From an uncultured Verrucomicrobia subdivision 3 bacterium (GTDB taxonomy: Bacteria; Verrucomicrobiota; Verrucomicrobiia; Limisphaerales; UBA11358): a stretch of DNA of 34,900 nt. The notes under the pieces were generated by a model, which made no database searches, was not told the DNA's origin, and saw only the letters and a program-made list of their open reading frames with translations. The position numbers and the translations under genes were made by a program. The stretch covers positions 1 to 34,900 of the forward strand of contig CAJAQO010000052.1 of assembly GCA_903944085.1 (NCBI GenBank), in the 5' to 3' direction. Every line of letters begins with the position of its first letter. Within the stretch, counting starts at the first letter, position 1. Positions 25,178 to 33,311 of this stretch are shown here, piece after piece.

Positions 25178-25513
25178 ATGAAAAATAAAATCATCAGCGC
25201 GGGAATGCTCGCGGCGGCCATCGTCGTGATCGGCGCGGCCGGCTGCGCCTCGGAACAGCAGGCGCAGGCGGAATTGCAGGCGCAGGCCAAGATCACCAAG
25301 GCGCAGGCGCAGCAGACGGCGCTCGCCAAAGCCCCCGGCGGCACCATCAAGGAAGCCGAACTGGAAAAGGAAAAAGGCAAGTTGATCTGGTCATTTGACA
25401 TTGCCACGCCTGGTTCGCCGAACACTACCGAAGTGAATGTGGATGCCATCACTGGCGACGTCGTCGGCGTGGAAACGGAAAAGCCGGAACAGCAGAAGAA
25501 GGAAAAAGATTAA
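25178..25513 (+). CDS. PepSY-domain lipoprotein
   Basis: This 111-residue small lipoprotein has the signal MKNKIISAGMLAAAIVVIGA followed by AGC, with the lipobox Cys at residue 23. After a Gln/Ala-rich helix, residues about 40-100 form a PepSY domain: KITKAQAQQTALAKAPGGTI, then KLIWSFDIATPG and VNVDAITGDVVGVE. The tail is charged (Lys/Glu). ATG at 25178 is clear from the signal peptide; the same frame extends far upstream, but that part is antisense to the efflux operon. PepSY domains commonly sit beside two-component systems and efflux genes and may modulate the sensor or bind a ligand. Gene order PepSY, regulator, kinase supports that here. Confidence 0.85.
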   Translation: MKNKIISAGMLAAAIVVIGAAGCASEQQAQAELQAQAKITKAQAQQTALAKAPGGTIKEAELEKEKGKLIWSFDIATPGSPNTTEVNVDAITGDVVGVETEKPEQQKKEKD

Positions 25514-25589
25514 TCCGCGAACCGGCCACGGCAAATGCACGCGACGAAATTGCATTGCGTTTGCCCGGCGGATTTGACGATGCTCGCCC

Positions 25590-26258
25590 ATGCGTGTGCT
25601 GGTCGTTGAGGACGAAAAGAAAACGGCGTCGTTCGTGCGCAAGGCGCTCGAAAGCGAGGGCTTTGCCGTGGATGTCTGCCCGCGCGGCGATGAGGCGTTG
25701 ATCGCGGCGGGCACCACGCCGTTCGACGGCATCGTGCTGGACATCATGCTGCCGGGGCGCGATGGCTTGAGCGTGCTGCGGCAGTTGCGCGCGCAGGGCA
25801 ACCGCACGCCGGTGCTGCTGCTCTCGGCGCGCGGCGAAGTGAACGAGCGCGTTGAGGGTCTCGACGCCGGCGCGGATGATTATCTGCCGAAGCCGTTCGT
25901 CATCGCCGAACTCGTCGCGCGCGTCCGCGCGCTCGGCCGGCGCGGCGGCGAATCGAAGGCGACGGTCCTGTGCGTCGCCGACTTGTCGCTCGACACGATT
26001 TCGCACCGGGCGCAGCGCGGGGGGAAATTTTTTGACCTGACAGCGCGGGAGTTCCGGCTGCTGGAATTTTTGATGCGTTCCGCCGGGCGCATTTGCGGCC
26101 GCATGAGCATCATTGAAAAAGTCTGGGACTACGATTTCGATCCCGGCACGAACCTTGTGGATGTCTATGTGAAACGGCTGCGCGAAAAAATTGACGACGG
26201 CTTCGAGCCGAAGCTGCTGCAGACGGTGCGCGGCGTCGGCTATGTTCTAAAAGCATGA
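25590..26258 (+). CDS. OmpR/PhoB-family response regulator
   Basis: This 222-residue two-component regulator has a receiver domain with the acidic pocket in VEDE (residues 6-9), phosphorylation site Asp51 in VLDIMLP, conserved Ser79 in LLLSA, and Lys101 in LPKPF. A C-terminal winged-helix DNA-binding domain follows (LTAREFRLLEFLMRSAGRIC, then VDVYVKRLREKID and TVRGVGYVL). All key residues are present. It overlaps the histidine kinase by 4 bp (ATGA), and this forms a coupled pair of the CusRS/CzcRS type. Likely targets are the divergent efflux operon and its own operon, through the phased TTCA sites at 25088-25115. Confidence 0.92.
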   Translation: MRVLVVEDEKKTASFVRKALESEGFAVDVCPRGDEALIAAGTTPFDGIVLDIMLPGRDGLSVLRQLRAQGNRTPVLLLSARGEVNERVEGLDAGADDYLPKPFVIAELVARVRALGRRGGESKATVLCVADLSLDTISHRAQRGGKFFDLTAREFRLLEFLMRSAGRICGRMSIIEKVWDYDFDPGTNLVDVYVKRLREKIDDGFEPKLLQTVRGVGYVLKA

Positions 26259-27316
26259 CCATCCGCACGCGGCTCAATCTTTGGTATTCGATCATCCTCT
26301 GCGGCGTCGCGCTGGCGGTGGTGGCCGCCGCCTGCTATCACGAATTTGTCATCGAAAAGCGCCATCATCACCACGGGATGAAGAGCGAGTCCGAACTGGA
26401 CAGTGAAGACTTGATTGACATCCTGACGTGGACCGTTACGCCGGCCATTGTGCTGGGCTTGGCGGGTGGTTGGTGGCTCACACGCAAGGCGCTGGCACCG
26501 GTGTCCGCGCTGACGCAGGCGGCGGAAAAAATTCACGAGCGCAATCTTTCCGAGCAGCTCCCGCGCTCCGGCAACGGTGATGAACTGGACCGGCTTACGG
26601 AAGTGTTCAACGCCATGACCGCGCGGCTCGACGGCTCGTTTCAGCGCATTCGTGAATTCACCTTGCACGCCTCGCACGAACTCAAGACGCCGCTGACCAT
26701 TTTGCGCGGTGAACTGGAAACGGCCCTGCACGACGAGCATTCCAGCGCCGCGCAAAAAGACCGGCTCGCCAGCCAGATTGACGAGATCGAGCGGTTGACG
26801 AAAATCGTGGACGGACTGACGCTGCTGACCAAGGCCGACGCCGGCCAGATCGCGCTCAAATGCGAACCGCTGCGGCTGGATGAACTGGTGCGCGAAAGTT
26901 TGGCCGACGCGAAAATTCTCGCGTCGCCGCAGAACATCGAAGTGCGGCTCGATCACTGCGACGAAGCAACGGTCGCGGGCGACCGCCACCGGCTGCGCCA
27001 GTTGCTGCTGAACCTGGCCGACAACGCCGTGAAATACAACCGGCCCGGCGGCACGGTGAAATTTTCTTTGCAGCGTGACGGGAAATTCGCCGCGTTGAAA
27101 ATTTCCAACACCGGCGCGGGGATCGCGGCCGAATTGCAGCCGCGCGTGTTTGAACGGTTTTTTCGCGGCGACGCCAGCCACAACAATGCGGTCGAAGGCT
27201 GCGGTCTGGGCTTGAGCATCGCGCAATGGATTGTCACGGCGCATCGCGGCGAAATTTATTTCGCGTCCGCGCCGGACCAGCTCACCACGCTTTCGGTGCG
27301 GCTGCCGCTGGCGTGA
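26255..27316 (+). CDS. Sensor histidine kinase with short His-rich loop
   Basis: This 353-residue membrane kinase has two transmembrane helices (about 9-29 and 58-78) enclosing a loop of only about 28 residues that contains RHHHHG (His37-His40) and several acidic residues, which suggests direct metal sensing. A HAMP-like linker follows, with PVSALTQAAEKI and GDELDRLTEVFNAMTARL. The phosphoacceptor is His141 in HASHELKTPLT. The ATPase domain shows the N box NLADNAVKYN, an F box (FERFFRGD) and the G2 box GCGLGLSIAQWIV. It is complete and coupled to the regulator by a 4-bp overlap. Confidence 0.9.
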   Translation: MTIRTRLNLWYSIILCGVALAVVAAACYHEFVIEKRHHHHGMKSESELDSEDLIDILTWTVTPAIVLGLAGGWWLTRKALAPVSALTQAAEKIHERNLSEQLPRSGNGDELDRLTEVFNAMTARLDGSFQRIREFTLHASHELKTPLTILRGELETALHDEHSSAAQKDRLASQIDEIERLTKIVDGLTLLTKADAGQIALKCEPLRLDELVRESLADAKILASPQNIEVRLDHCDEATVAGDRHRLRQLLLNLADNAVKYNRPGGTVKFSLQRDGKFAALKISNTGAGIAAELQPRVFERFFRGDASHNNAVEGCGLGLSIAQWIVTAHRGEIYFASAPDQLTTLSVRLPLA

Positions 27317-27342
27317 TCCGCCGGCGGGCGTTTTGAATGGAA

Positions 27343-27810
27343 TCAGCGCGTCACCCGCACCCGCAGCAGCAGCGTGGGAATGGCCAGGCCGGTGCCGATG
27401 GCGCCGATGGTGAACGTCACGCGCAAGGCGTATTGCACGGCAGTGATGAGCGTTTCCGCAGCGTCCGTGGTGCTGGCCGAGGTCAGCGCGAACATGGCGA
27501 GAATGGCCTTCGCGGCAAAACTGCCCGGCACCATCGGGATGCAGCCGACCACGTCCAGCGCGTTTTGCGAAAGGTCGGTGCGCGCCCGCAGTTCTTGCAC
27601 GGCCGCGCCCACCGTGAGCGCGGCGGCGAAGGAAGCCGCTTCCAGATTCCAGTGCAATCCGTCGAGGCAGGCCGTGCGCACCGCCAGCGCCAGCGCGCCG
27701 CTGACCGCGCACCATGGCAGCGAGCGGAAACCGATATTGAACAGCACGCCGAAGCCGGCCGCCGCCAGCGCGCCGCAAACCGTTTGATGCAGGAGAAAAG
27801 GAAAGGTCAT
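27343..27810 (-). CDS. ThrE-family exporter, C-terminal half (ThrE_2/DUF3815)
   Basis: This 155-residue, almost wholly hydrophobic protein has about five membrane segments. The VVGCIPMVPGSFAAKAILAM motif near residue 88 is characteristic of the C-terminal half of threonine/serine exporters (ThrE_2). It starts within the stop of the preceding gene (4-bp overlap, ATGA), which carries the N-terminal half, so the exporter is encoded as two chains, as in many bacteria. Predicted to export small amino acids with its partner. It ends 26 bp from the convergent histidine-kinase stop. Confidence 0.82.
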   Translation of the reverse strand: MTFPFLLHQTVCGALAAAGFGVLFNIGFRSLPWCAVSGALALAVRTACLDGLHWNLEAASFAAALTVGAAVQELRARTDLSQNALDVVGCIPMVPGSFAAKAILAMFALTSASTTDAAETLITAVQYALRVTFTIGAIGTGLAIPTLLLRVRVTR

Positions 27811-28619
27811 GTTTCAATCCCCAAATGTGACAGCAGCACCTGTCCCAGCCAGAGGCCGGCGGCGGCGAAAATTAAGATCACCGCCACCGTTACCGCCCGC
27901 GCGCTACCCAGCGTGGGATGGCCTTCCAGAATGTCGTTCTGCGCGTTGACCGATGGAATGCCCGGCACCAGCAGCAAAATCGAGGCGATCATGGCCGTCG
28001 TGATCGTGGTGCTCTGCGCCCAGTGCGCGCCCAGGCCGCCGAGCAAGGAACTTAAAAACGACACCAGCGTGGCGCAGATGAACACGTTCACATGGCGCGT
28101 CAGCAGTTCGCGCCGGACCAACTGGCCGAGGCCGGCGGCGAGAAATACCGGTCCGGTGCCCAGCCAGTCCACTTTCAGCAACCGGCCGAACGCCGCGCAC
28201 GCCAAGCCCACCGCCACCGCCATGACCCAGGCGGAATGGCGCGGCGTTTTTTGCGCGAGCCGGGTGAGTTCCGCGCGCGTCTCCTCCACGGTCAGTTCGC
28301 CGCGCGACACGCGGGCCGCGAGATGCCAGAGTTCCTGGTCCAGCCGCTGGTTCACGCCGAGATGCCCGACCTCGCGCATCCGCGTGATGCCATTCGGGCC
28401 GATGCCGATGGTGACGGCCAGCGACGCGTAGCCGATGCGCAAATCCACGCGGTCCGCGCCGAGGCCGCGCGCGAACTTCGCCACGATCTCGTCCACGCCA
28501 TTGGCGCTCGCGCCGGCTTCCATGAGCATCCGGCCCGCGTCCAGCGCCACCATCGCCAGCGGTTCCAACGCCGGGGCGGAACCGCTGTCTTCGGGAATCA
28601 AACTTTCAATCGCATCCAT
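27807..28619 (-). CDS. ThrE-family exporter, N-terminal half (DUF1212)
   Basis: This protein of about 270 residues has the DUF1212 domain. A soluble head (MVALDAGRMLMEAGASANGV near residue 25) is followed by about five hydrophobic segments, including the pore-type motif LLLVPGIPSVNAQNDILEG near residue 225. ATG at 28619 is used because the longer frame from 28691 starts inside the thrS terminator hairpin. It pairs with the overlapping ThrE_2 gene. It lies directly after thrS, which is at least suggestive of threonine as substrate, although a terminator separates the two. Substrate remains an inference. Confidence 0.82.
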   Translation of the reverse strand: MDAIESLIPEDSGSAPALEPLAMVALDAGRMLMEAGASANGVDEIVAKFARGLGADRVDLRIGYASLAVTIGIGPNGITRMREVGHLGVNQRLDQELWHLAARVSRGELTVEETRAELTRLAQKTPRHSAWVMAVAVGLACAAFGRLLKVDWLGTGPVFLAAGLGQLVRRELLTRHVNVFICATLVSFLSSLLGGLGAHWAQSTTITTAMIASILLLVPGIPSVNAQNDILEGHPTLGSARAVTVAVILIFAAAGLWLGQVLLSHLGIET

Positions 28620-28676
28620 TTTAATTGCGTAAATTGCGGAGGAAAAACCTGCCATTGGGAAACAGGTTAGCAGCAA

Positions 28677-28713
28677 AACGGGCCGTCTCAATTGAATTTT
28701 GAAACGGCCCGTT
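28677..28713 (-). terminator. Intrinsic terminator downstream of thrS
   Basis: A 14-bp stem with one wobble pair (28677-28690 with 28700-28713, containing AACGGGCCGT / ACGGCCCGTT) follows the thrS stop by 34 bp on the minus strand and ends in a short TTTT. It overlaps the longest possible ThrE reading frame, which supports the shorter start for that gene. Confidence 0.7.
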
Positions 28714-28747
28714 GCGAAATTTAATTTTTACTCGGCGCGAAGCAAAA

Positions 28748-30865
28748 TTACGCCCGGCGCTCTTTGATGCTGGCCAAAATATCTGCCACGACTTCCGCCT
28801 TTGGCTTCGCGCCTTGCGGGCCGCCGTGGTGCAAGCGCACGGAAACTTGTCCCGCTTCCATGTCGCGACCGCCAATGACGAGCATCGTATGAACACGGGT
28901 TTTTTCCGCATCTGCAATTTTTGCTTTGAAGGGCGTCGCCGAAAAATCGGATTCCACGCGCACCATGTTTGCGCGTAATTCCGTCACGATGGTTTTCGCA
29001 TACTCAATCAAAGCCGCGTCGTCGTTGAGCGTGATGACGCGCACCTGATCCGGCGCGAGCCAGAGCGGGAAGTTGCCCGCGTAATGCTCGATGAGAAAGC
29101 CGATGAACCGCTCATGCGTGCCGAGCGGCGCGCGATGGATGCACAACGGCGTCTTGTTCGAGTTGTCCTTGTCGCGGTAGGTCAGGCCGAACTTGGCCGG
29201 CACGGCGAAGTCCACCTGGTTGGTGGCGATGGTGAATTCGCGGCCGATGGCGCTCCACACCTGCACGTCAATCTTCGGTCCGTAAAACGCTGCTTCATTC
29301 GCGACCTCGACAAAATTGATTCCGCTCTCGACCAAAACTTTTCGCACCATGTCCTCGGTCTTCTTCCACAACTCCGGTTCGTTGACGTATTTCTTGCCCA
29401 GCCCTTCCGCCGCGTGCGTGCTGAAGCGCATCTGATATTTTTCCAGGCCGAAGATTTTGAAATACTTCAGATACATGTCGTTCACGGCGCGGAACTCGTC
29501 GGCGAACTGCTCCTCGGTGCAATAGATGTGGGCGTCGTTCATGTTGAGCGAACGCACGCGCATGAGGCCGAACAACTCGCCGCTCTGCTCGTAACGATAG
29601 CAAGTGCCGTATTCCGCGAGGCGCAAAGGCAAGTCGCGGTAACTGTGCGGTTCAGCCGCAAAGATGCGGTGATGGTGCGGACAGTTCATGGCTTTGAGGT
29701 AATAACGGTCAACCTTTCTGCCAATACTGGTGAAGAAAGCATCAAGCCCAGAATATGTTTCGAGCCGCGAAAACTGGTCGCGTAAATTTTCGTCGAGGAA
29801 GTCATCAAGAACCTTGCCTTCCTTGGTGTAGGCGTCGTCCAAATACTTCTCGAATTCCCAATCGTCTTTGTCAGCAAAACCAAGTTTCGCTTTTACCTTT
29901 TCTTTGAATCGGCTTGCCTGAATTTCGCGCTCTTGGCGATTTCTCGTGCGCTGAATGTCTTCAGTTGCATCCTCCTTCAATTCAATAGGTGGAAACATGG
30001 ACTCCGCATAATACGGCAGGTGGCCGGAGGTTTTATACATTTTCTCCCGCGCCAGATGCGGCGTGCGGACGCGGACGTAGCCGGCGGCGAATTCGGTTTC
30101 TTTGGCCAGCTTCTCCAGTTCCTCGACCAGCACCGTGCCCTTGGGCAGCCACAGTGGCATGCCCGGCCCGACAAACTCCGTATCAATCGCGAACAGCCCC
30201 ATCTCCGCGCCGATCTTGCGATGGTCGCGGCGCTTGGCCTCCTCGATCATCTTGAAATACTCGTCGAGCGCGGTCTTGTTCTTGAACGCCGTGCCGTAGA
30301 TGCGCTGGAGCTGCGGACCTTTTTCGTCGCCCTTGTAATACGCCGCCGCCACGCTGGTGAGCTTGAACGCGCCGATGTTGCCCGTGCGCATCACGTGCGG
30401 CCCGGCGCACAGGTCAACGAAATCGCCGTTCTTGAAATACGAAATCGGCTCGCCCTCGGGAATGGCCTCGAGATTGCCGAGCTTGAATTTGCTCACATTG
30501 CCCGGCCGTTCGGCGAGTCCGCCCAGCCGACCGCTTTGTGAATCGGCGATGGCCTGCTCGCGCGTGACGATGATTTTCTCGAACGGATGGTTCGCCTTGA
30601 TCTCCTTCTTCATCTCCGCCTCGATTTTCTCAAAATCCTCCGGCGAAATGCGGTGCGGCAAATCCACGTCGTAGTAAAATCCATTTTCGACCGGCGGTCC
30701 GGCGGCGAATTGTGCCTCGGGCCACAAACGCAAAATGGCGGTGGCCAGCACGTGCGCGCACGAGTGGCGGATGCGCTCCAAGTCGGTCATGGCGTTGCGC
30801 TGGTCGAGCGTTTTGCGGTCGGCGTTCGATTGCGGCTGCTGCTGGTCTTTATTTTCTTCGGACAT
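28748..30865 (-). CDS. thrS: Threonyl-tRNA synthetase without TGS domain and with a core insert
   Basis: This 705-residue class II synthetase charges tRNA-Thr. The N-terminal TGS domain is absent; a short polar tail precedes the editing domain, seen by HSCAHVL (His34, His38) and the DLCAGPH segment. Motif 1 is around KTSGHLPYYAESMFPPIEL. Motif 2 contains MNCPHHHR (zinc ligand Cys395) and RYEQSGELFGLMRVR. Motif 3 is HRAPLGTHERFIGFLIEHYA, followed by the anticodon-binding domain. Between MFPPIEL (290-296) and YYLKAMNCP there are about 85 extra residues, charged and predicted helical (KEDATED... to about residue 385), where other ThrRS have only a few. The DNA there (29701-30000) is about 45% GC by hand count. 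Otherwise complete and probably functional. Confidence 0.93.
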   Translation of the reverse strand: MSEENKDQQQPQSNADRKTLDQRNAMTDLERIRHSCAHVLATAILRLWPEAQFAAGPPVENGFYYDVDLPHRISPEDFEKIEAEMKKEIKANHPFEKIIVTREQAIADSQSGRLGGLAERPGNVSKFKLGNLEAIPEGEPISYFKNGDFVDLCAGPHVMRTGNIGAFKLTSVAAAYYKGDEKGPQLQRIYGTAFKNKTALDEYFKMIEEAKRRDHRKIGAEMGLFAIDTEFVGPGMPLWLPKGTVLVEELEKLAKETEFAAGYVRVRTPHLAREKMYKTSGHLPYYAESMFPPIELKEDATEDIQRTRNRQEREIQASRFKEKVKAKLGFADKDDWEFEKYLDDAYTKEGKVLDDFLDENLRDQFSRLETYSGLDAFFTSIGRKVDRYYLKAMNCPHHHRIFAAEPHSYRDLPLRLAEYGTCYRYEQSGELFGLMRVRSLNMNDAHIYCTEEQFADEFRAVNDMYLKYFKIFGLEKYQMRFSTHAAEGLGKKYVNEPELWKKTEDMVRKVLVESGINFVEVANEAAFYGPKIDVQVWSAIGREFTIATNQVDFAVPAKFGLTYRDKDNSNKTPLCIHRAPLGTHERFIGFLIEHYAGNFPLWLAPDQVRVITLNDDAALIEYAKTIVTELRANMVRVESDFSATPFKAKIADAEKTRVHTMLVIGGRDMEAGQVSVRLHHGGPQGAKPKAEVVADILASIKERRA

Positions 30866-30882
30866 AAATTCTAATTTTTATT

Positions 30883-30948
30883 GTAGCAGCCGACCTGAGG
30901 AGGCTCATTATTTCTTTTCAAATGGCACCTCTTTACCTCGGTTGCTAC
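30883..30948. repeat. 66-bp GTAGCAGCCGA palindromic element in the thrS leader
   Basis: Imperfect inverted ends, GTAGCAGCCGACCTGAGGAG at 30883 and its partner ending CCTCGGTTGCTAC at 30948, pair at about 17 of 24 positions. It lies 17 bp upstream of the thrS start codon, so it is probably transcribed as part of the leader or overlaps the promoter. It is a different family from the GTGGCACGGGCG elements. Confidence 0.7.
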
Positions 30949-30965
30949 GAGGGTTTGGCAAACAA

Positions 30966-30996
30966 AAACGCCTCGCACTTTCGGTGTGAGGCGTTT
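30966..30996 (-). terminator. Intrinsic terminator after the GH172 gene
   Basis: A 13-bp stem with one G-T pair (30966-30978 with 30984-30996, core ACGCCTC / GAGGCGT) is followed on the minus strand by TTTTTGTT. A second perfect 9-bp hairpin (GCGTTCGCG at 30997-31005 with CGCGAACGC at 31013-31021) sits immediately before it in the direction of transcription. Confidence 0.85.
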
Positions 30997-31107
30997 GCGT
31001 TCGCGAATTGATCGCGAACGCTAAATCGTAGTCGTAATGTTCGACTTGTCGGACACGCTTCAGACGATATTGGAACCCGGCGATCTTGGCAATTCCGATT
31101 TTCCAGC

Positions 31108-33135
31108 CTATTTCACCGCCACCAGCTTCACGTAATCCAATCCGAACATGAAGCTTTTCACGGCTTTTGGATTTGCGCCGATGATTTCCACCGCCAGCTT
31201 GTGTTCGCCTGCCGACAGCTCGCGCGTGCCCAAATCGAGTTCGCCCGTCGCAATGACGCCTTTGTGAAACAGGTCAACCGGCGGGCCCAGTTTTTCGCCG
31301 TCGAGCGAGAGCTGCACAATGCCGTAATCCACCGCCTTCGTGAGTTGTGCGAGCAACTGGTATTTGCCCGCTTTTGCCACGGGCAGGGCGAGTTCGAGTT
31401 TGTCGCCGGGTTTGGTAGCCGTCCACCAGAGTTGGGCGTCATTGCTCCATTGTCCGGGCCACGCCGTCATGTCCTGCTCCGACGGATTACCGCCGGTCTG
31501 CGAGAGAATTTTCATTTGTTCGCCTTCGGTCACGCCGGGGACTTTCTTCACGGCAGGTTGCGCGTAATAATTGGTGCGCTCCTCGACCGGCACCGGCGAA
31601 TAAGGATCATTGCCGCCGGGCGCGAGATACCAAAAAGCCGTCGAGGCAAACCGCGTCGGGCGGTCGTTGGAAAAGTATTTTTCGAGGTCGCCTTCGAACT
31701 GCTTTTGAAACGGAACCTGATCGGAAATGTGCCAGCGGTTGACTGAGAGGTGGCCCTTGTTGTTCCCATCATTGTGAGTCTGGTTGTGGAACGCATGTTG
31801 AAACAAAACCGGGCTGCCCCAGGCATAGCCGAAATAATCCTCGGAGCCGGTGCCGAAGGTGGAGGGAAATTTCTCGCCGTCCACGAAAAATTTTTCATCG
31901 CCCTCGCCCCACCAGCCGCCGCGCGGATTCCAGACGTGCAACATCACGCCGACGAAACGTCCCGCGCCGGTAGTTTTGAGCAGCGGCCAGTCAATCTGGC
32001 GCTCCGGTTCCGTCGGCAAGAAGGCGTCGCGGTGCCACTTCGCGTGGAAACGGGCGTAGCGCGTCAGGTCGCCGTGGATTTCTTCGCTGTAGATTTCGTA
32101 TGTTAATCTGTGGTTGTTTGAGCCTTCGTTGACAAAATGAATTTTCGCGCCGTTGGTGAACGGCATAAACCAGTTTGCATAAAACCAGCCGTCCTCGGTG
32201 TAGCCGCACGGCAGCGAGCGATAGACATTCGCGCCCGGCGCGGTGCCAAAAAAGTCGCCGAGCGGTGCCCACACCGACGGCGAACCTTCGCCATCCCACT
32301 GCATCTGAAGCGAGATTTCGCGGAGCAAGTCGCGGTCGGTTGCCGTGAGCGGCGGATCGAACCGCACGCGGATGCCAGTGATCGCCTCCGCGCCGCCCGG
32401 CTCCGTTCCCGAACTGCCGTGACCGGCAAGCATTCCCTCGGCGCTGGCGCGCTGGCCGCTCGGAAATTCGCGCGGGCCGCAATGGCCAAGGATTTTATCC
32501 GCCGCATCGAGTGCGGCATTTTCCGCCGGCGACAATTCGCGCTTGAACGTCGGCATTTGCGTGCCCGGCGGAAACGTGGTGTAGCCGAAATGGTAATACG
32601 CGCCCCAATTTTCGTCGGCGACGATTTTGCAGGATTTCTGAAACGGGATCGGCGTGTAATTGTTGCAGCCTTGCGAAACGATGTGAACAATCGCGGGCCG
32701 CGTGAACGGCGCTTGCTTGCCGGAAAAATATTCCGCGAACGGCAAATCCACGGCAGGATTGGCATCGCCATCGAGATAGATGCGCACGTGCCCCTGTTTC
32801 GGCGCGGCGGACCAGATGCGCCAGAGGCAGCCGGGGCCGTTCATTTCCGCGAGCACATATTTGCCGTCTTCCTTGCGGATCACGCCGTTGTTGTCGCCAT
32901 TCGCATCCCAGTGGATGTATTTGCCGGTGGTTTCGTCGTAACGGCTCGCGCGGTCGTAGCTGGAAAATTGCGCGGTCTTTTCGCCCGGCACCGGCAGCGT
33001 GGCGAGATGTTCAAGATCGGTGAGGCGCTGAACCAAGTCAACGTAGGTCAAAGCCGGATTAGCTGTTTCCGCGCTGAAAGCAGACACGGTCGAGACCAGC
33101 AAGGCTGCGAACAGGATTGAAGCAAAGTGTTTCAT
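31108..33135 (-). CDS. Secreted DUF2961/GH172-family protein with C-terminal carbohydrate-binding-like domain
   Basis: This 675-residue exported protein starts with the signal peptide MKHFASILFAALLVSTVSAF. A DUF2961 (now GH172) domain begins at about residue 50: FSSYDRASRYDE, then VLAEMNGPGCLWRIWSAAP and IYLDGDANPAVDLPFAEYFS, with later FPSTFGTGSEDYFGYAWG. Characterised GH172 enzymes act on fructofuranosides and D-arabinofuranosides. A C-terminal beta-sandwich of about 140 residues (GDKLELALPVAKAGKYQLLA onward) looks like a carbohydrate-binding module. ATG at 33135 is chosen for the signal peptide; the longer frame to 33306 reads through a repeat. It stands alone, followed by a strong terminator. 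Likely role: periplasmic or extracellular glycan degradation; substrate not assignable. Confidence 0.85.
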   Translation of the reverse strand: MKHFASILFAALLVSTVSAFSAETANPALTYVDLVQRLTDLEHLATLPVPGEKTAQFSSYDRASRYDETTGKYIHWDANGDNNGVIRKEDGKYVLAEMNGPGCLWRIWSAAPKQGHVRIYLDGDANPAVDLPFAEYFSGKQAPFTRPAIVHIVSQGCNNYTPIPFQKSCKIVADENWGAYYHFGYTTFPPGTQMPTFKRELSPAENAALDAADKILGHCGPREFPSGQRASAEGMLAGHGSSGTEPGGAEAITGIRVRFDPPLTATDRDLLREISLQMQWDGEGSPSVWAPLGDFFGTAPGANVYRSLPCGYTEDGWFYANWFMPFTNGAKIHFVNEGSNNHRLTYEIYSEEIHGDLTRYARFHAKWHRDAFLPTEPERQIDWPLLKTTGAGRFVGVMLHVWNPRGGWWGEGDEKFFVDGEKFPSTFGTGSEDYFGYAWGSPVLFQHAFHNQTHNDGNNKGHLSVNRWHISDQVPFQKQFEGDLEKYFSNDRPTRFASTAFWYLAPGGNDPYSPVPVEERTNYYAQPAVKKVPGVTEGEQMKILSQTGGNPSEQDMTAWPGQWSNDAQLWWTATKPGDKLELALPVAKAGKYQLLAQLTKAVDYGIVQLSLDGEKLGPPVDLFHKGVIATGELDLGTRELSAGEHKLAVEIIGANPKAVKSFMFGLDYVKLVAVK

Positions 33136-33172
33136 AAAATCATGGGTCGGTTTTGCGGCGGATATGAAAAAG

Positions 33173-33205
33173 TTTAACCACAAAGGCACCCAGACACGAA
33201 GGAAG
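33173..33205. repeat. TTTAACCACAAAGG-type dispersed repeat (possible)
   Basis: The stretch TTTAACCACAAAGGCACC followed by CAGACACGAAGG resembles a dispersed intergenic repeat I recall from Verrucomicrobia and other genomes. There is one copy here, so repeat status cannot be shown from this window alone. It lies in the divergent region between the GH172 and SDR genes. Confidence 0.35.
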
Positions 33206-33311
33206 AAATTTGATTCAGAAATCTTGGACTTGGAGTTCTGGTCGGTTCGTCGTTGCGTGGTTTTCATTCGCCCGCCAGCGCCACGCCTGCTATTCTGCGC
33301 GGCCAAATTAA

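Noticed and set aside
26240-27817. Minus-strand frame of 525 codons opposite the histidine kinase
   Set aside because: The kinase on the plus strand has every family motif. The minus frame is a high-GC shadow that also overlaps the ThrE gene in the wrong frame.
30883-31021. T-box or similar riboswitch controlling thrS
   Set aside because: No T-box core or specifier arrangement is visible. The hairpins are explained by a terminator of the upstream gene and a dispersed palindromic element.
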